NCBI GenBank assembly: GCA_003223675.1
Contig: QHVW01000207.1
Span: 1-11,003 of the forward strand
Source of the DNA: Acidobacteriota bacterium
GTDB taxonomy: Bacteria > Acidobacteriota > Thermoanaerobaculia > Multivoradales > UBA5704
Direction: 5' to 3'
Length of the DNA: 11,003 nucleotides
Positions 1 through 6,209 of this stretch are shown piece by piece (position 1 is the first letter of the stretch; every line of letters starts with the position of its first letter). Both the position numbers and the translations under genes were made by a program. The notes below the pieces were generated by a model that did no database searches, was not told where the DNA came from, and saw nothing but the letters and a program-made list of their open reading frames with translations.

Positions 1-1
1 C

Positions 2-658
2 TACAAGGACATCGCCGCCGTGGTCTCCGACACGCCGCTGGAGGTCTACGATCCGACCCGCGAGAACGTGCTCGCCCACGAGCGGGTCAACGAGGTCGTG
101 ATGCGCGACTTCACGGTGATCCCGATGTCCTTCAGCACCGTCTTCAAGACCTCCGAGGACATCGTCGAGCTGCTGCGCAGCGCCTACGACGCCTTCCGCG
201 ACGTGCTGGTGAAGATGCAGGACAAGCTGGAGTTCGGCCTCAAGGTGCTCTGGGAGCCGGAGACGATCATCCGCGAGATCGAGAAGGATGACGAGAACCT
301 CCGCCTCCTGCGCCAGGAGATCTCGCACCAGAAGGGGTCCACCTACTTCGCCCGCATGCAATACGGCCGGCTGGTCGACTCGCTCCTCCAGGAGCGCTCG
401 GAGAAGCTGGTCTCGGAGATCATCGACCTGTTGAGCAGCGTCTGCGTGGCCTCGCGCACCAACAAGCCGATCGGCGACAAGATGATCCTCAACGGCGCCT
501 TCCTGGTCGCCCGCGACCGCGAGCCCGACTTCGACTCCAAGGTCAAGGAGATCGACGCGCGCTACGAGAACCTGATCTTCAAGTACACCGGCCCCTGGCC
601 GCCCTACAACTTCGTCAACATCCGCCTCAAGCTGGAGCGCGCCTCCGAGGCCGAGTAG
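2..658 (+). CDS. gvpL/F: GvpL/GvpF family gas vesicle protein, 5' end outside the window
   Basis: GvpF and GvpL are accessory proteins of gas vesicle assembly. They bind GvpA-type subunits and sit in the cytoplasm or as minor vesicle components. The frame is open from base 2, and the visible 218 residues start just after the N-terminal strand that other copies show as YLYxLV. Recognisable family segments are YKDIAAVVSDTPLEVYDPTR at the edge, the VIPMSFSTVFKT stretch, a charged helical middle, and the C-terminal signature TGPWPPYNF. The same signature ends the two other copies in this window (2881-3672 and 3872-4546). The stop lies two bases before the GTG start of gvpG, so the genes are cotranscribed. 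The true start is upstream and cannot be given. The family is certain, but whether this is the F or the L paralogue cannot be told. Confidence 0.93.
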   Translation, partial: YKDIAAVVSDTPLEVYDPTRENVLAHERVNEVVMRDFTVIPMSFSTVFKTSEDIVELLRSAYDAFRDVLVKMQDKLEFGLKVLWEPETIIREIEKDDENLRLLRQEISHQKGSTYFARMQYGRLVDSLLQERSEKLVSEIIDLLSSVCVASRTNKPIGDKMILNGAFLVARDREPDFDSKVKEIDARYENLIFKYTGPWPPYNFVNIRLKLERASEAE

Positions 659-660
659 CC

Positions 661-963
661 GTGCTGATCATCGACAGCCTCCTCATCGGCGGCATCAAGT
701 TCGTCCTCGACAAGGTCGCCTCGGCGGTCGACGAGGAGATGAACGACGAGACGTCGCTGCGCGAGGAGCTGCTGGCGGCCCAGATGCGAGTCGAGCTGGG
801 GGAGATGGACGAAGCCGATTTCGTGGCGCTGGAGCGCGAGATCCTCGCCCGGCTGCGCGAGATCCGCGACGCCAAGCGCGGGGAAGCGAGCGGGGCCATG
901 TCGCTGGGTGGAGGGTTCGAGGTGGATGTGAGCTTCCGGGGAGACGAGGACGAATCTTCGTAG
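661..963 (+). CDS. gvpG: Gas vesicle protein GvpG
   Basis: GvpG is a small, charged, helical accessory protein needed for gas vesicle formation. It is usually found next to gvpF/gvpL, as here. The 100-residue product opens with the hydrophobic stretch LLIGGIKFVLDKVASAVDEE (about residues 6-25). A long acidic/basic helix follows, LREELLAAQMRVELGEMDEA, and then FVALEREILARLREIRDAKR, the typical GvpG pattern. The start is GTG at 661, two bases after the preceding stop, which suggests coupled translation. The last ~25 residues (after RGEASGAM) are Gly/Ser/Asp-rich and poorly conserved in type. The TAG stop at 961-963 lies inside the arm of a palindromic repeat, so the repeat forms the 3' end of the gene and may have trimmed or replaced the original C-terminus. 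Confidence 0.88.
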   Translation: MLIIDSLLIGGIKFVLDKVASAVDEEMNDETSLREELLAAQMRVELGEMDEADFVALEREILARLREIRDAKRGEASGAMSLGGGFEVDVSFRGDEDESS

Positions 964-1036
964 GGGCGGCCCTATGTGGCCGCCCTGCTTGGGCAGGCCC
1001 TCCACCCCAAGGGCGGCCACATAGGGCCGCCCCTAC
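960..1036. repeat. Palindromic repeat element (27-bp perfect inverted arms) between gvpG and the ATPase gene
   Basis: Bases 960-986 are the exact reverse complement of bases 1010-1036, separated by a 23-base loop. The arms begin with GTAGGGGCGGCCC and would form a very stable GC-rich hairpin in DNA or RNA. The element contributes the gvpG stop codon and ends one base before the ATG of the next gene, filling the whole 73-base gap. Its form resembles REP- or MITE-like interspersed palindromes that occur in many copies in some GC-rich genomes. Whether this one is multicopy cannot be seen from one window. There is no T-tract after the stem, so a classical terminator is unlikely. Confidence 0.9.
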
Positions 1037-2884
1037 ATGATGACCCGATCCGCATCCCCTCTTCCTCCCCTGCGGCTCTTCGGCGGCAAGGGGGGCGTCG
1101 GCAAGACGACCTGCGCCGCTGCCGCCGCCCTCGCCGCCGCCGAATCCGGCCGCCGCGTCCTCGCCGTCACCACCGACCCCGCCCCCTCGCTGGGCGACGC
1201 CTTCCGGGTCGATCTCACGGGCGAGCCGATCCCCATTCCCACCCGCCGGGGTGCCCTCCTCGCCGCCGAGCTCGCCGCCGGCCCGGCCCTCTCCCGCTGG
1301 ATGGCCGAGCACCGCGAGCCCCTGCGCGAGATCGCCGCGCGCGGCACCTATCTGACCGCCTGTGATGAGGTGGTGGTGGACGCCGCCCCCACGGCCCACA
1401 CCCTGCGCCTGCTCTCCATGCCGGAAGCGATCCGCCGCTTCGCCGGCGTCCTCGACCGTCTCCAGGAGCGCCACCGCTGGATGGCCGAGCGCTTCGGCGG
1501 CGTCTGGCGTCCCGACGAGAGCGACGCCCTGGCCGCCGATCTCGCGGCGCAGGGAAAGGAGATCGAGGAGCGGCTGCGCGATCCCGAGCGGTGCCATGTC
1601 TACTGGGTGATGCTTCCCGAGATCCTGTCCCTGGAGGAGACCCGGGACGCTCTGGCGGCTCTGGATGAGGCGGGGATCCCGGTGCGGGAGGTGATCGTCA
1701 ATCGGGTGATGCCGCGGGACGGAGAGGTGATCGCGGAGATCCGGACGGCTTTGGCAGGGCGGACGTTGCGGTTCTTGACGGAGGAGGAGAAGGAACCGAT
1801 AGGGAAGACGGCTTTGCGGCGGGTTGGGAGGGGGCTGAAGGGCCGGCGCGTCGCACCGCCCGGGATTGAAATCCCGGGCTACCTACGGCCGTCCCGTCCG
1901 GGACTTCCAAAATCCAAGCCCCGGGCAGGGGCGACCGCCGGTAGCCCGGGATTTCAATCCCGGGCAGGAGCTTGGCTCGACGACATCGCTCCCGCGGGCC
2001 TTCAGATCCTCTTTTTCGGCGGCAAAGGCGGAGTCGGAAAAACCACCTGCTCGGCGGCGGTGGCCTTGGCTCTGGCGGATCGGCAATCCAAGGACCGGAT
2101 CCTGCTGATCTCGACCGATCCGGCCCATTCCGTCGCGGACGTCCTGGAGGTCCCTCTCGGGGACGACGAGCGTCCCATACCCGGCGCTCCTGAAGGGCTT
2201 CGGGCTCGGGAGCTCGACGCCGGCCGGGCCTTCGCGAAGTGGGGGGAGCGGTATCGGGACAAGGTCGATGAGGCGGCGGGGGCTTTCGCTGCGGACAGCG
2301 GCGGGGTCCAGGACCTGCTCGACCTCACGCCTCCGGGGATCGACGAGCTGATCGCCGTCTCCTCGCTCCTCGACGCCGTCTTCGGCGACGGCACGGAGCC
2401 GGCCTACGATCTGGTGGTGGTGGACACCGCTCCCACGGGACACGCGCTGCGGCTGCTGGAGATGCCCGAGCTGGCCCTCTCCTGGGATCACTATCTCCTC
2501 TCCCTCCTGCTCAAATACCGCGAGGCCGTGGGGCTGGGGGACCTCGCCCAGGAGCTGGTGGCGCTCTCGCGCAGCCTCAAGCGGCTGGAGGCCCTGCTCC
2601 GCGATCCGGCGCGCGCCCGCTTCGTGGCCGTGACCCGGGCCGCCGAGCTCCCCCGCCGCGAGACCGTCCGCCTGCTGGGCTCGTTGAAGGATCTCGGCAT
2701 CGCGGTGCCGGCCGTGGTGGTCAACGCCGTGCCGCCGGAGGATTGCCCCCGCCGCGGCGCCTCCTTCCGGCCGCGGGGGCTCGAGCAGTGCGCTATCATC
2801 AGGGCCCCTGCCGAGTTTCCACCGCCCCGCGGCGTCGCGCGGCTCGCCGCGTGGGTCCGGAGCTGGGAGACGTTCACCGGATGA
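1037..2884 (+). CDS. Tandem ArsA/Get3-type ATPase with two P-loop halves, in the gas vesicle operon
   Basis: The 615-residue protein has two halves of the ArsA/GET3 family (deviant Walker A NTPases). In other systems these power arsenite export or deliver tail-anchored membrane proteins. Both halves carry GGKGGVGKTT (residues 16-25 and 328-337). The second half is canonical, with switch I DPAHS at 361-365 and switch II DTAPTGH at 463-469. The first half reads DPAPS at 47-51 and DAAPTAH at 115-121, and the distance between these motifs is 68 residues instead of 102, so about 34 residues are missing. The linker (about residues 274-310) is encoded by a palindromic repeat pair. The start is the ATG next to the upstream repeat. 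A second ATG follows at 1040, and no clear ribosome-binding site precedes either. The stop overlaps the next gvpL/F as ATGA. Its position inside the operon suggests a role in vesicle assembly, perhaps handling hydrophobic Gvp subunits; this is inference. An arsenic role is not supported, since no ars genes are nearby. Confidence 0.88.
   Translation: MMTRSASPLPPLRLFGGKGGVGKTTCAAAAALAAAESGRRVLAVTTDPAPSLGDAFRVDLTGEPIPIPTRRGALLAAELAAGPALSRWMAEHREPLREIAARGTYLTACDEVVVDAAPTAHTLRLLSMPEAIRRFAGVLDRLQERHRWMAERFGGVWRPDESDALAADLAAQGKEIEERLRDPERCHVYWVMLPEILSLEETRDALAALDEAGIPVREVIVNRVMPRDGEVIAEIRTALAGRTLRFLTEEEKEPIGKTALRRVGRGLKGRRVAPPGIEIPGYLRPSRPGLPKSKPRAGATAGSPGFQSRAGAWLDDIAPAGLQILFFGGKGGVGKTTCSAAVALALADRQSKDRILLISTDPAHSVADVLEVPLGDDERPIPGAPEGLRARELDAGRAFAKWGERYRDKVDEAAGAFAADSGGVQDLLDLTPPGIDELIAVSSLLDAVFGDGTEPAYDLVVVDTAPTGHALRLLEMPELALSWDHYLLSLLLKYREAVGLGDLAQELVALSRSLKRLEALLRDPARARFVAVTRAAELPRRETVRLLGSLKDLGIAVPAVVVNAVPPEDCPRRGASFRPRGLEQCAIIRAPAEFPPPRGVARLAAWVRSWETFTG
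1858..1965. repeat. Pair of inverted 22-bp palindromes inside the ATPase gene, translated as its linker
   Basis: Bases 1858-1883 are the exact reverse complement of 1940-1965 (26 bp). Each copy is itself a palindrome: GCCCGGGATT, a two-base centre (GA in the left copy, TC in the right), then AATCCCGGGC. Between them lie a small inverted repeat GTCCCG/CGGGAC (1891-1904) and a degenerate third copy ending CCCGGGCAGGGGC (about 1920-1932), which matches CCCGGGCAGGAGC after the right copy. The arrangement is like a REP/BIME pair. It keeps the reading frame open and encodes the Pro/Gly/Arg-rich segment joining the two ATPase halves, which suggests insertion into a tolerant linker. Confidence 0.9.
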
Positions 2885-3672
2885 GCGAAGCGACCTATCT
2901 CTACTGCCTGGTGCGCGCCCCCGAAAAGCCCTCGCTGGAGGGCGCTCCTCCGGGGCTCCCCGGCCTCTCGCCCCTGCGGGCGCTGGACGCGGGGGACGGC
3001 CTCTGGCTGATCGCCGCGGGCGCGCCGCTCTCCCAGTACGGCACCGACGAGATCCAGCGCCGGCTCTCCGACCTCTCCTGGGTCTCCGACCGCGCCCTCG
3101 CCCACGAGGCGGTGATCGAGCACTTCGCCGCCGGCGAGGCCGCCGTGCCCATGAAGCTCTTCACCCTGTTCTCCTCGGACGAGCGGGCGGTCGCCTTCAT
3201 CCAGGAGGACCGGGAGCGGCTCGGCCGCGTCCTCGACCGCGTGGAGGCCCAGGTCGAGTGGGGGGTGCGGGTGCGGCTCGACGACGTCCGCGCCCGCGAC
3301 GTGCTGGCCGCCGAAGCCCAGGCGGGCGCCGGAGGGAAGAGCGCCGGCACCGCCTTCCTGCTGCGCAAGAAGCTGGAGCAGGACGCCTCGCGAGAGCTGG
3401 CCGGCCGGCTCCGCTCCGAGATGGACGCCACCTTCGCCGAGCTGGCGGAAGGGGCCTCCGAGGCCGTCCGCCGCGAGCCGGCGGCCTCGCCGGAATCCGG
3501 CGGCCGGCTGCTGCTCGACGCCGCCTTCCTCGTCCCCCGCGAGCGGAGCGCGGATTTCGAGGCGATCGTCGAGCGCTGCGCCAGGCGCCTGGCACCCCGC
3601 GCCTGCGACGTCACCCTGACCGGCCCCTGGCCGCCCTACAACTTCATCGCGGAGGTCCCCGCGAAAGCATGA
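2881..3672 (+). CDS. gvpL/F: GvpL/GvpF family gas vesicle protein, second copy
   Basis: This is a complete 263-residue member of the family. It begins MSEATYLYCLVRAPEKPS, the usual N-terminal strand. The middle domain holds the conserved VPMKLFTLFSSDERA stretch and the VEWGVRVRLDD strand. A long charged helical segment follows (LLRKKLEQDASRELAGRLRS), and the end is the signature TGPWPPYNF. The ATG overlaps the TGA of the ATPase gene (ATGA). A GGGAGA ribosome-binding site lies 10 bases upstream, and the longer frame upstream of 2881 is only an overlap with the ATPase gene. The product is expected to act in vesicle nucleation or assembly by binding GvpA-type proteins. F and L cannot be distinguished from sequence inspection. 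It overlaps the following small gvpA-family gene in the same ATGA manner. Confidence 0.93.
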   Translation: MSEATYLYCLVRAPEKPSLEGAPPGLPGLSPLRALDAGDGLWLIAAGAPLSQYGTDEIQRRLSDLSWVSDRALAHEAVIEHFAAGEAAVPMKLFTLFSSDERAVAFIQEDRERLGRVLDRVEAQVEWGVRVRLDDVRARDVLAAEAQAGAGGKSAGTAFLLRKKLEQDASRELAGRLRSEMDATFAELAEGASEAVRREPAASPESGGRLLLDAAFLVPRERSADFEAIVERCARRLAPRACDVTLTGPWPPYNFIAEVPAKA

Positions 3673-3875
3673 GCGAGCCCCTGGAGCTGATCGCGAGCAG
3701 CGAAGCCTCGCTGCTCGACACCGTCGACCACCTGCTCAACAAGGGGCTCGTGCTCACCGGCGAGGTGGTCATCGGCCTCGCCGGCATCGATCTCATCTAC
3801 CTCCGCCTCACCGCCCTCCTCTGCGCCGCCGACCGCATCCTCCCCAAGGTGTCCGGAGAAGGACCGGAGGAATGA
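3669..3875 (+). CDS. Small gas vesicle structural-family protein (GvpA/GvpJ/GvpM/GvpS type)
   Basis: This 68-residue gene is fixed by its neighbours: its ATG overlaps the stop of the second gvpL/F, and its stop overlaps the ATG of the third. It shows the GvpA-family core. SLLDTVDHLLNKGLVL (residues 14-29) is the first amphipathic helix with the DxLLxKG pattern, GEVVIGLAGIDLIYLRL (31-47) is the beta-strand/turn/strand segment, and TALLCAADRI (48-57) is the second helix. The acidic tail and the GIDLIY form differ from a classical shell GvpA, which has GIELL. The fit is better to minor family members of the GvpJ/M/S kind, which are thought to help nucleate or cap the vesicle. A GGAGG lies 13 bases before the start. 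The family is clear from the pattern; the subtype is uncertain. Confidence 0.88.
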   Translation: MSEPLELIASSEASLLDTVDHLLNKGLVLTGEVVIGLAGIDLIYLRLTALLCAADRILPKVSGEGPEE

Positions 3876-4546
3876 TCTACCTCTACGCCTTGGTGGACGA
3901 GGCCCCCACCGGCCCGCTGGGCGAAGGGATCGCGGGCGAGCCGCTCCAGATCCTTCCCCAGGGAAAGCTGGCGACGGTGACCGGCCAGATCCCCGAGCGC
4001 CCCCGGCCCGACCGCGAGACCCTCGAGCGGCAGGACGCCGTGGTCCGCCGGCTGGCCGGGCTTTTCGGTGCCATCCTCCCCGCCCGCTTCGGCGAGGCCT
4101 TCGCGGACGAGGCCGCCCTCGCGAATCGGCTGGCACCTCGCGAGCGCGAGGTCTCCGAGGCCTTATCCCTCGTCCGCGGCTGCGTGCAGATGACCCTGCG
4201 GGTCTTCGGCGAGCCGGACCCCCGTCCGGAGCCCGAGCCTGCTCCCGCCGGAGGCCCGGGGACGCGCTACCTCGCCGCGCGCCGGCTGGAGATCGAGCGG
4301 GCCCATTCGCTCCCCGAGATCGAGCCGCTCCGCGAGGCCCTCCGGCCCCTGCTGCGCGCCGAGCGGATCGAGCGCCACGAGTCCGCCGGCCCCCTGCTCG
4401 GCACCGCCTATCATCTCGTCCTCCGGGGTGAAGCCGGCGCTTATCTCTCTGCCCTGGAGGCTGCGAAGGAGCGGATCGGCGGCCGCCGCGTCGCCGCCAC
4501 CGGCCCCTGGCCCCCCTACGCCTTCGCGCCGGAGGCCGCGCCATGA
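3872..4546 (+). CDS. gvpL/F: GvpL/GvpF family gas vesicle protein, third copy
   Basis: This 224-residue protein is the shortest complete copy here. The N-terminus MIYLYALVDEAPTGP matches the family strand. The ILPARFGEAFADEAAL segment corresponds to the VPMSFSTVF/VPMKLFTLF region of the other two copies, and the C-terminus ends in TGPWPPYAF (N replaced by A). A proline-rich loop (about residues 110-128) separates the two domains. A strong GGAGG ribosome-binding site (3866-3870) precedes the ATG, which overlaps the stop of the small gvpA-family gene. Its low similarity to the other two copies by eye suggests an old duplication with a separate job in the assembly complex. Confidence 0.92.
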   Translation: MIYLYALVDEAPTGPLGEGIAGEPLQILPQGKLATVTGQIPERPRPDRETLERQDAVVRRLAGLFGAILPARFGEAFADEAALANRLAPREREVSEALSLVRGCVQMTLRVFGEPDPRPEPEPAPAGGPGTRYLAARRLEIERAHSLPEIEPLREALRPLLRAERIERHESAGPLLGTAYHLVLRGEAGAYLSALEAAKERIGGRRVAATGPWPPYAFAPEAAP

Positions 4547-4890
4547 GCCAGCGCGAGGCGGTCCGCCTGGAGATCGAGGAGCTGGACGCCCTGCGCGCCG
4601 AGATCGAGCGCCAGGCCGCCGCCATGGCCCCGCGCTGGAACGCCGATCCCGAGGAGGTCCAGAGATCGGTCGCCCGGCTCGTCCTGGCCCTGGTCGAGTT
4701 CCTGCGCAAGCTGATGGAGAAGCAGGCCATCCGCCGTATGGAGGCAGGCACTCTCACTGGAGAAGAAACCGAGAACGTCGGCCTCGCCCTGATGAAGCTG
4801 GAAGAGACCCTCCACGAGATCGCCGGCCGCTTCGGGCTCACCCCCGAGGAGCTGAATCTCGATCTGGGCCCGCTCGGGCGCCTGATCTAG
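4543..4890 (+). CDS. gvpK: Gas vesicle protein GvpK
   Basis: GvpK is a conserved accessory protein of gas vesicle assembly with no known enzymatic activity. The 115-residue product is a near-textbook member. A charged N-terminal helix (VRLEIEELDALRAEIE) is followed by NADPEEVQRSVARLVLALVE (residues 33-52), then EFLRKLMEKQAIRRMEAGTL (52-71), and the terminal NLDLGPLGRLI. Its length is typical. The ATG overlaps the stop of the third gvpL/F, and GGAGG is at 4531-4535. It is the last gas vesicle gene here: the next base after its TAG opens the 20-bp repeat array, so the array may mark or cause the operon end. Confidence 0.95.
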   Translation: MSQREAVRLEIEELDALRAEIERQAAAMAPRWNADPEEVQRSVARLVLALVEFLRKLMEKQAIRRMEAGTLTGEETENVGLALMKLEETLHEIAGRFGLTPEELNLDLGPLGRLI

Positions 4891-5050
4891 GAAAAACAAT
4901 GTTCGGAGCCTTCAAACATTGTTTGAGCTCAAAAAACAATGTTTTGTGGTCTCAAACATTGTTTGGAGCCTCAGAACATTGTTTGGACCGTTCAAACAAT
5001 GTTTGGAGCCAAAAAACAATGTTTGAAGCCACCAAACATTGTTTCAGGGG
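4891..5050. repeat. Eight-unit array with exact 20-bp period, core AAACAWTGTTT
   Basis: Eight consecutive 20-base units run without a single-base slip. Cores are at 4894-4904, 4914-4924, 4934-4944, 4954-4964, 4974-4984, 4994-5004, 5014-5024 and 5034-5044. The consensus unit is three variable bases, the 11-bp palindromic core, then GGAGCC. The central core base is A in units 1, 3, 6 and 7 and T in units 2, 4, 5 and 8, so these are reverse complements of each other. Only the outermost core base varies otherwise (C at the end of unit 1, G at the start of unit 5). The array is AT-rich in GC-rich surroundings. The 20-base period is not a multiple of three, which argues against coding. It starts directly after the gvpK stop and ends 50 bases before the next start. 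Function is unknown. Candidates are a cooperative operator, a terminator-like RNA fold, or a chromosomal binding site. Confidence 0.95.
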
Positions 5051-5086
5051 AATTCATCCGCGAACGGCCCCGAGCCGTAGAGTCTG

Positions 5087-5091
5087 AGGAG
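5087..5091 (+). promoter_or_regulatory. Ribosome-binding site deciding a TTG start
   Basis: AGGAG lies nine bases before TTG at 5101. This is the only start in that frame that places a clean signal peptide at the N-terminus. The ATG at 4939 in the same frame would prepend a segment made of repeat array. Confidence 0.65.
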
Positions 5092-5100
5092 AGAGACGCC

Positions 5101-6201
5101 TTGCGCCCGATCACGATCCTCCTTCTCGCCCTGCTCACGGCCTCCGCCATCCACGCCCACGAGCTGGGCAAGATCCAGGTCTACGCCACCTTCCTGAAGG
5201 ACGGCACCTACCGCATCGACGTCCCGGTCGACCCCGCCCACCTCTGGCCGGGCGACAAGGGGGCCGGCGCCACCGGCGAGACCCGCTATGGACCGATCCA
5301 GGGGCTGAAGCCCGAGGTCGGCCAGCGCTTGGGCAAGTTCCTGCGCGCGCTCGCCGACAACTCCACCGTCCTCTTCGACGGCGCCCCGGTCAGGCCCCGG
5401 GTGGAGATCGTGCCGCCGGCCGCGGACGATCCGCCGGAGCGCGCCACCCTGCGATTCCAAGGCTCGATCCCCGCCGGCTCGCGGACGTTCAACTGGAAGG
5501 AGGACGGCTCTCTAGGGCGTCTCGGCACCTACCCGCTCGTCCTCCAGATCGAAGGCGAGGAGAGCTCCGTCTGGCAGTGGCTGGACGCCGGGGCCACCAG
5601 CCCGGACTTCTCGCTGGCCAAGGCGGCCGTGCCGCCCACGCGCTCCCAGGTGGTGCGCCAATACCTGACCCTCGGCTTCACCCACATCCTGCCGGCGGGG
5701 CCGGACCACATCCTCTTCGTGCTCGGCATCTTCCTGCTCTCCCGGCGGCTGAAGCCGATCCTGCAGCAGGTGACCGCCTTCACGGTGGCTCACACGCTGA
5801 CCCTGGCCCTGAGCATCTATGGAGTGGTCCGGCTCTCCCCCTCGATCGTCGAGCCCCTGATCGCCCTGTCGATCGTCTTCGTGGCAGTGGAGAACATCCT
5901 GGTCCCGGAGCTCAAGCCGTCGCGGATCGCGCTCGTCTTCTGCTTCGGGCTTCTCCACGGCCTGGGCTTCGCCGGAGTTCTTTCCGAGATGGGCCTCCCG
6001 CGCTCCGAATTCCTCACCGCGCTCCTCAGCTTCAACCTGGGGGTCGAAGGGGGCCAGCTCGCGGTGATCTCGGTCGCCTTCCTGCTCGTAGGTTTGCCGT
6101 TCCGGAGCCAGGCGTGGTACCGGCAGCGGGTGGTGGTGCCTGTTTCCTGCCTGATCGCGGCGGTGGGGCTGTACTGGTCGGTGCAGCGGGTGTTTTTCTA
6201 G
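5101..6201 (+). CDS. HupE/UreJ_2-type membrane protein, probable metal permease
   Basis: The 366-residue protein starts with a signal peptide (MRPITILLLALLTASAIHA, cleavage likely after Ala19), giving a mature N-terminus HELG. An exported soluble domain of about 165 residues follows, then a polytopic domain from about residue 188. That domain carries the histidine motifs of the HupE/UreJ family 2: THILPAGPDHILFVLG (His195, Asp202, His203), AHTLTL (His231) and LLHGLGFAG (His286), within about six hydrophobic segments. Family members are predicted nickel or other divalent metal transporters of the cell envelope; substrate and direction are unknown here. TTG is the chosen start. No hydrogenase or urease gene is visible. 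The gene eight bases downstream is probably in the same transcript. It lies just behind the 20-bp array, which could be its control region. Confidence 0.83.
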   Translation: MRPITILLLALLTASAIHAHELGKIQVYATFLKDGTYRIDVPVDPAHLWPGDKGAGATGETRYGPIQGLKPEVGQRLGKFLRALADNSTVLFDGAPVRPRVEIVPPAADDPPERATLRFQGSIPAGSRTFNWKEDGSLGRLGTYPLVLQIEGEESSVWQWLDAGATSPDFSLAKAAVPPTRSQVVRQYLTLGFTHILPAGPDHILFVLGIFLLSRRLKPILQQVTAFTVAHTLTLALSIYGVVRLSPSIVEPLIALSIVFVAVENILVPELKPSRIALVFCFGLLHGLGFAGVLSEMGLPRSEFLTALLSFNLGVEGGQLAVISVAFLLVGLPFRSQAWYRQRVVVPVSCLIAAVGLYWSVQRVFF

Positions 6202-6209
6202 GAGCTGAC

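Noticed and set aside
3258..3668. Open frame upstream of the small gvpA-family gene in the same frame
   Set aside because: It is a shadow of the second gvpL/F. Only the part from ATG 3669 shows the GvpA-family pattern.
4891..5050. CRISPR array
   Set aside because: The repeats are 11 bases with nine-base intervals that are themselves similar (GGAGCC). CRISPR repeats and unique spacers are far longer, and no cas gene is present.
4428..5087. Open frame of 219 codons over the end of gvpL/F, gvpK and the array
   Set aside because: It is the wrong frame of two well-recognised genes, and its tail is translated repeat units with no protein-like pattern.
4939..5100. Upstream extension of the permease gene from ATG 4939 through the repeat array
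   Set aside because: The added 54 residues would be translated repeat and linker sequence ahead of a clear signal peptide. TTG 5101 has a good ribosome-binding site and a natural N-terminus.
5577..6209. N-terminal extension of the secreted four-cysteine protein
   Set aside because: The extension overlaps the permease gene out of frame and is Arg/Pro/Gly-rich shadow sequence. GTG 6210 gives a signal peptide and a good ribosome-binding site.
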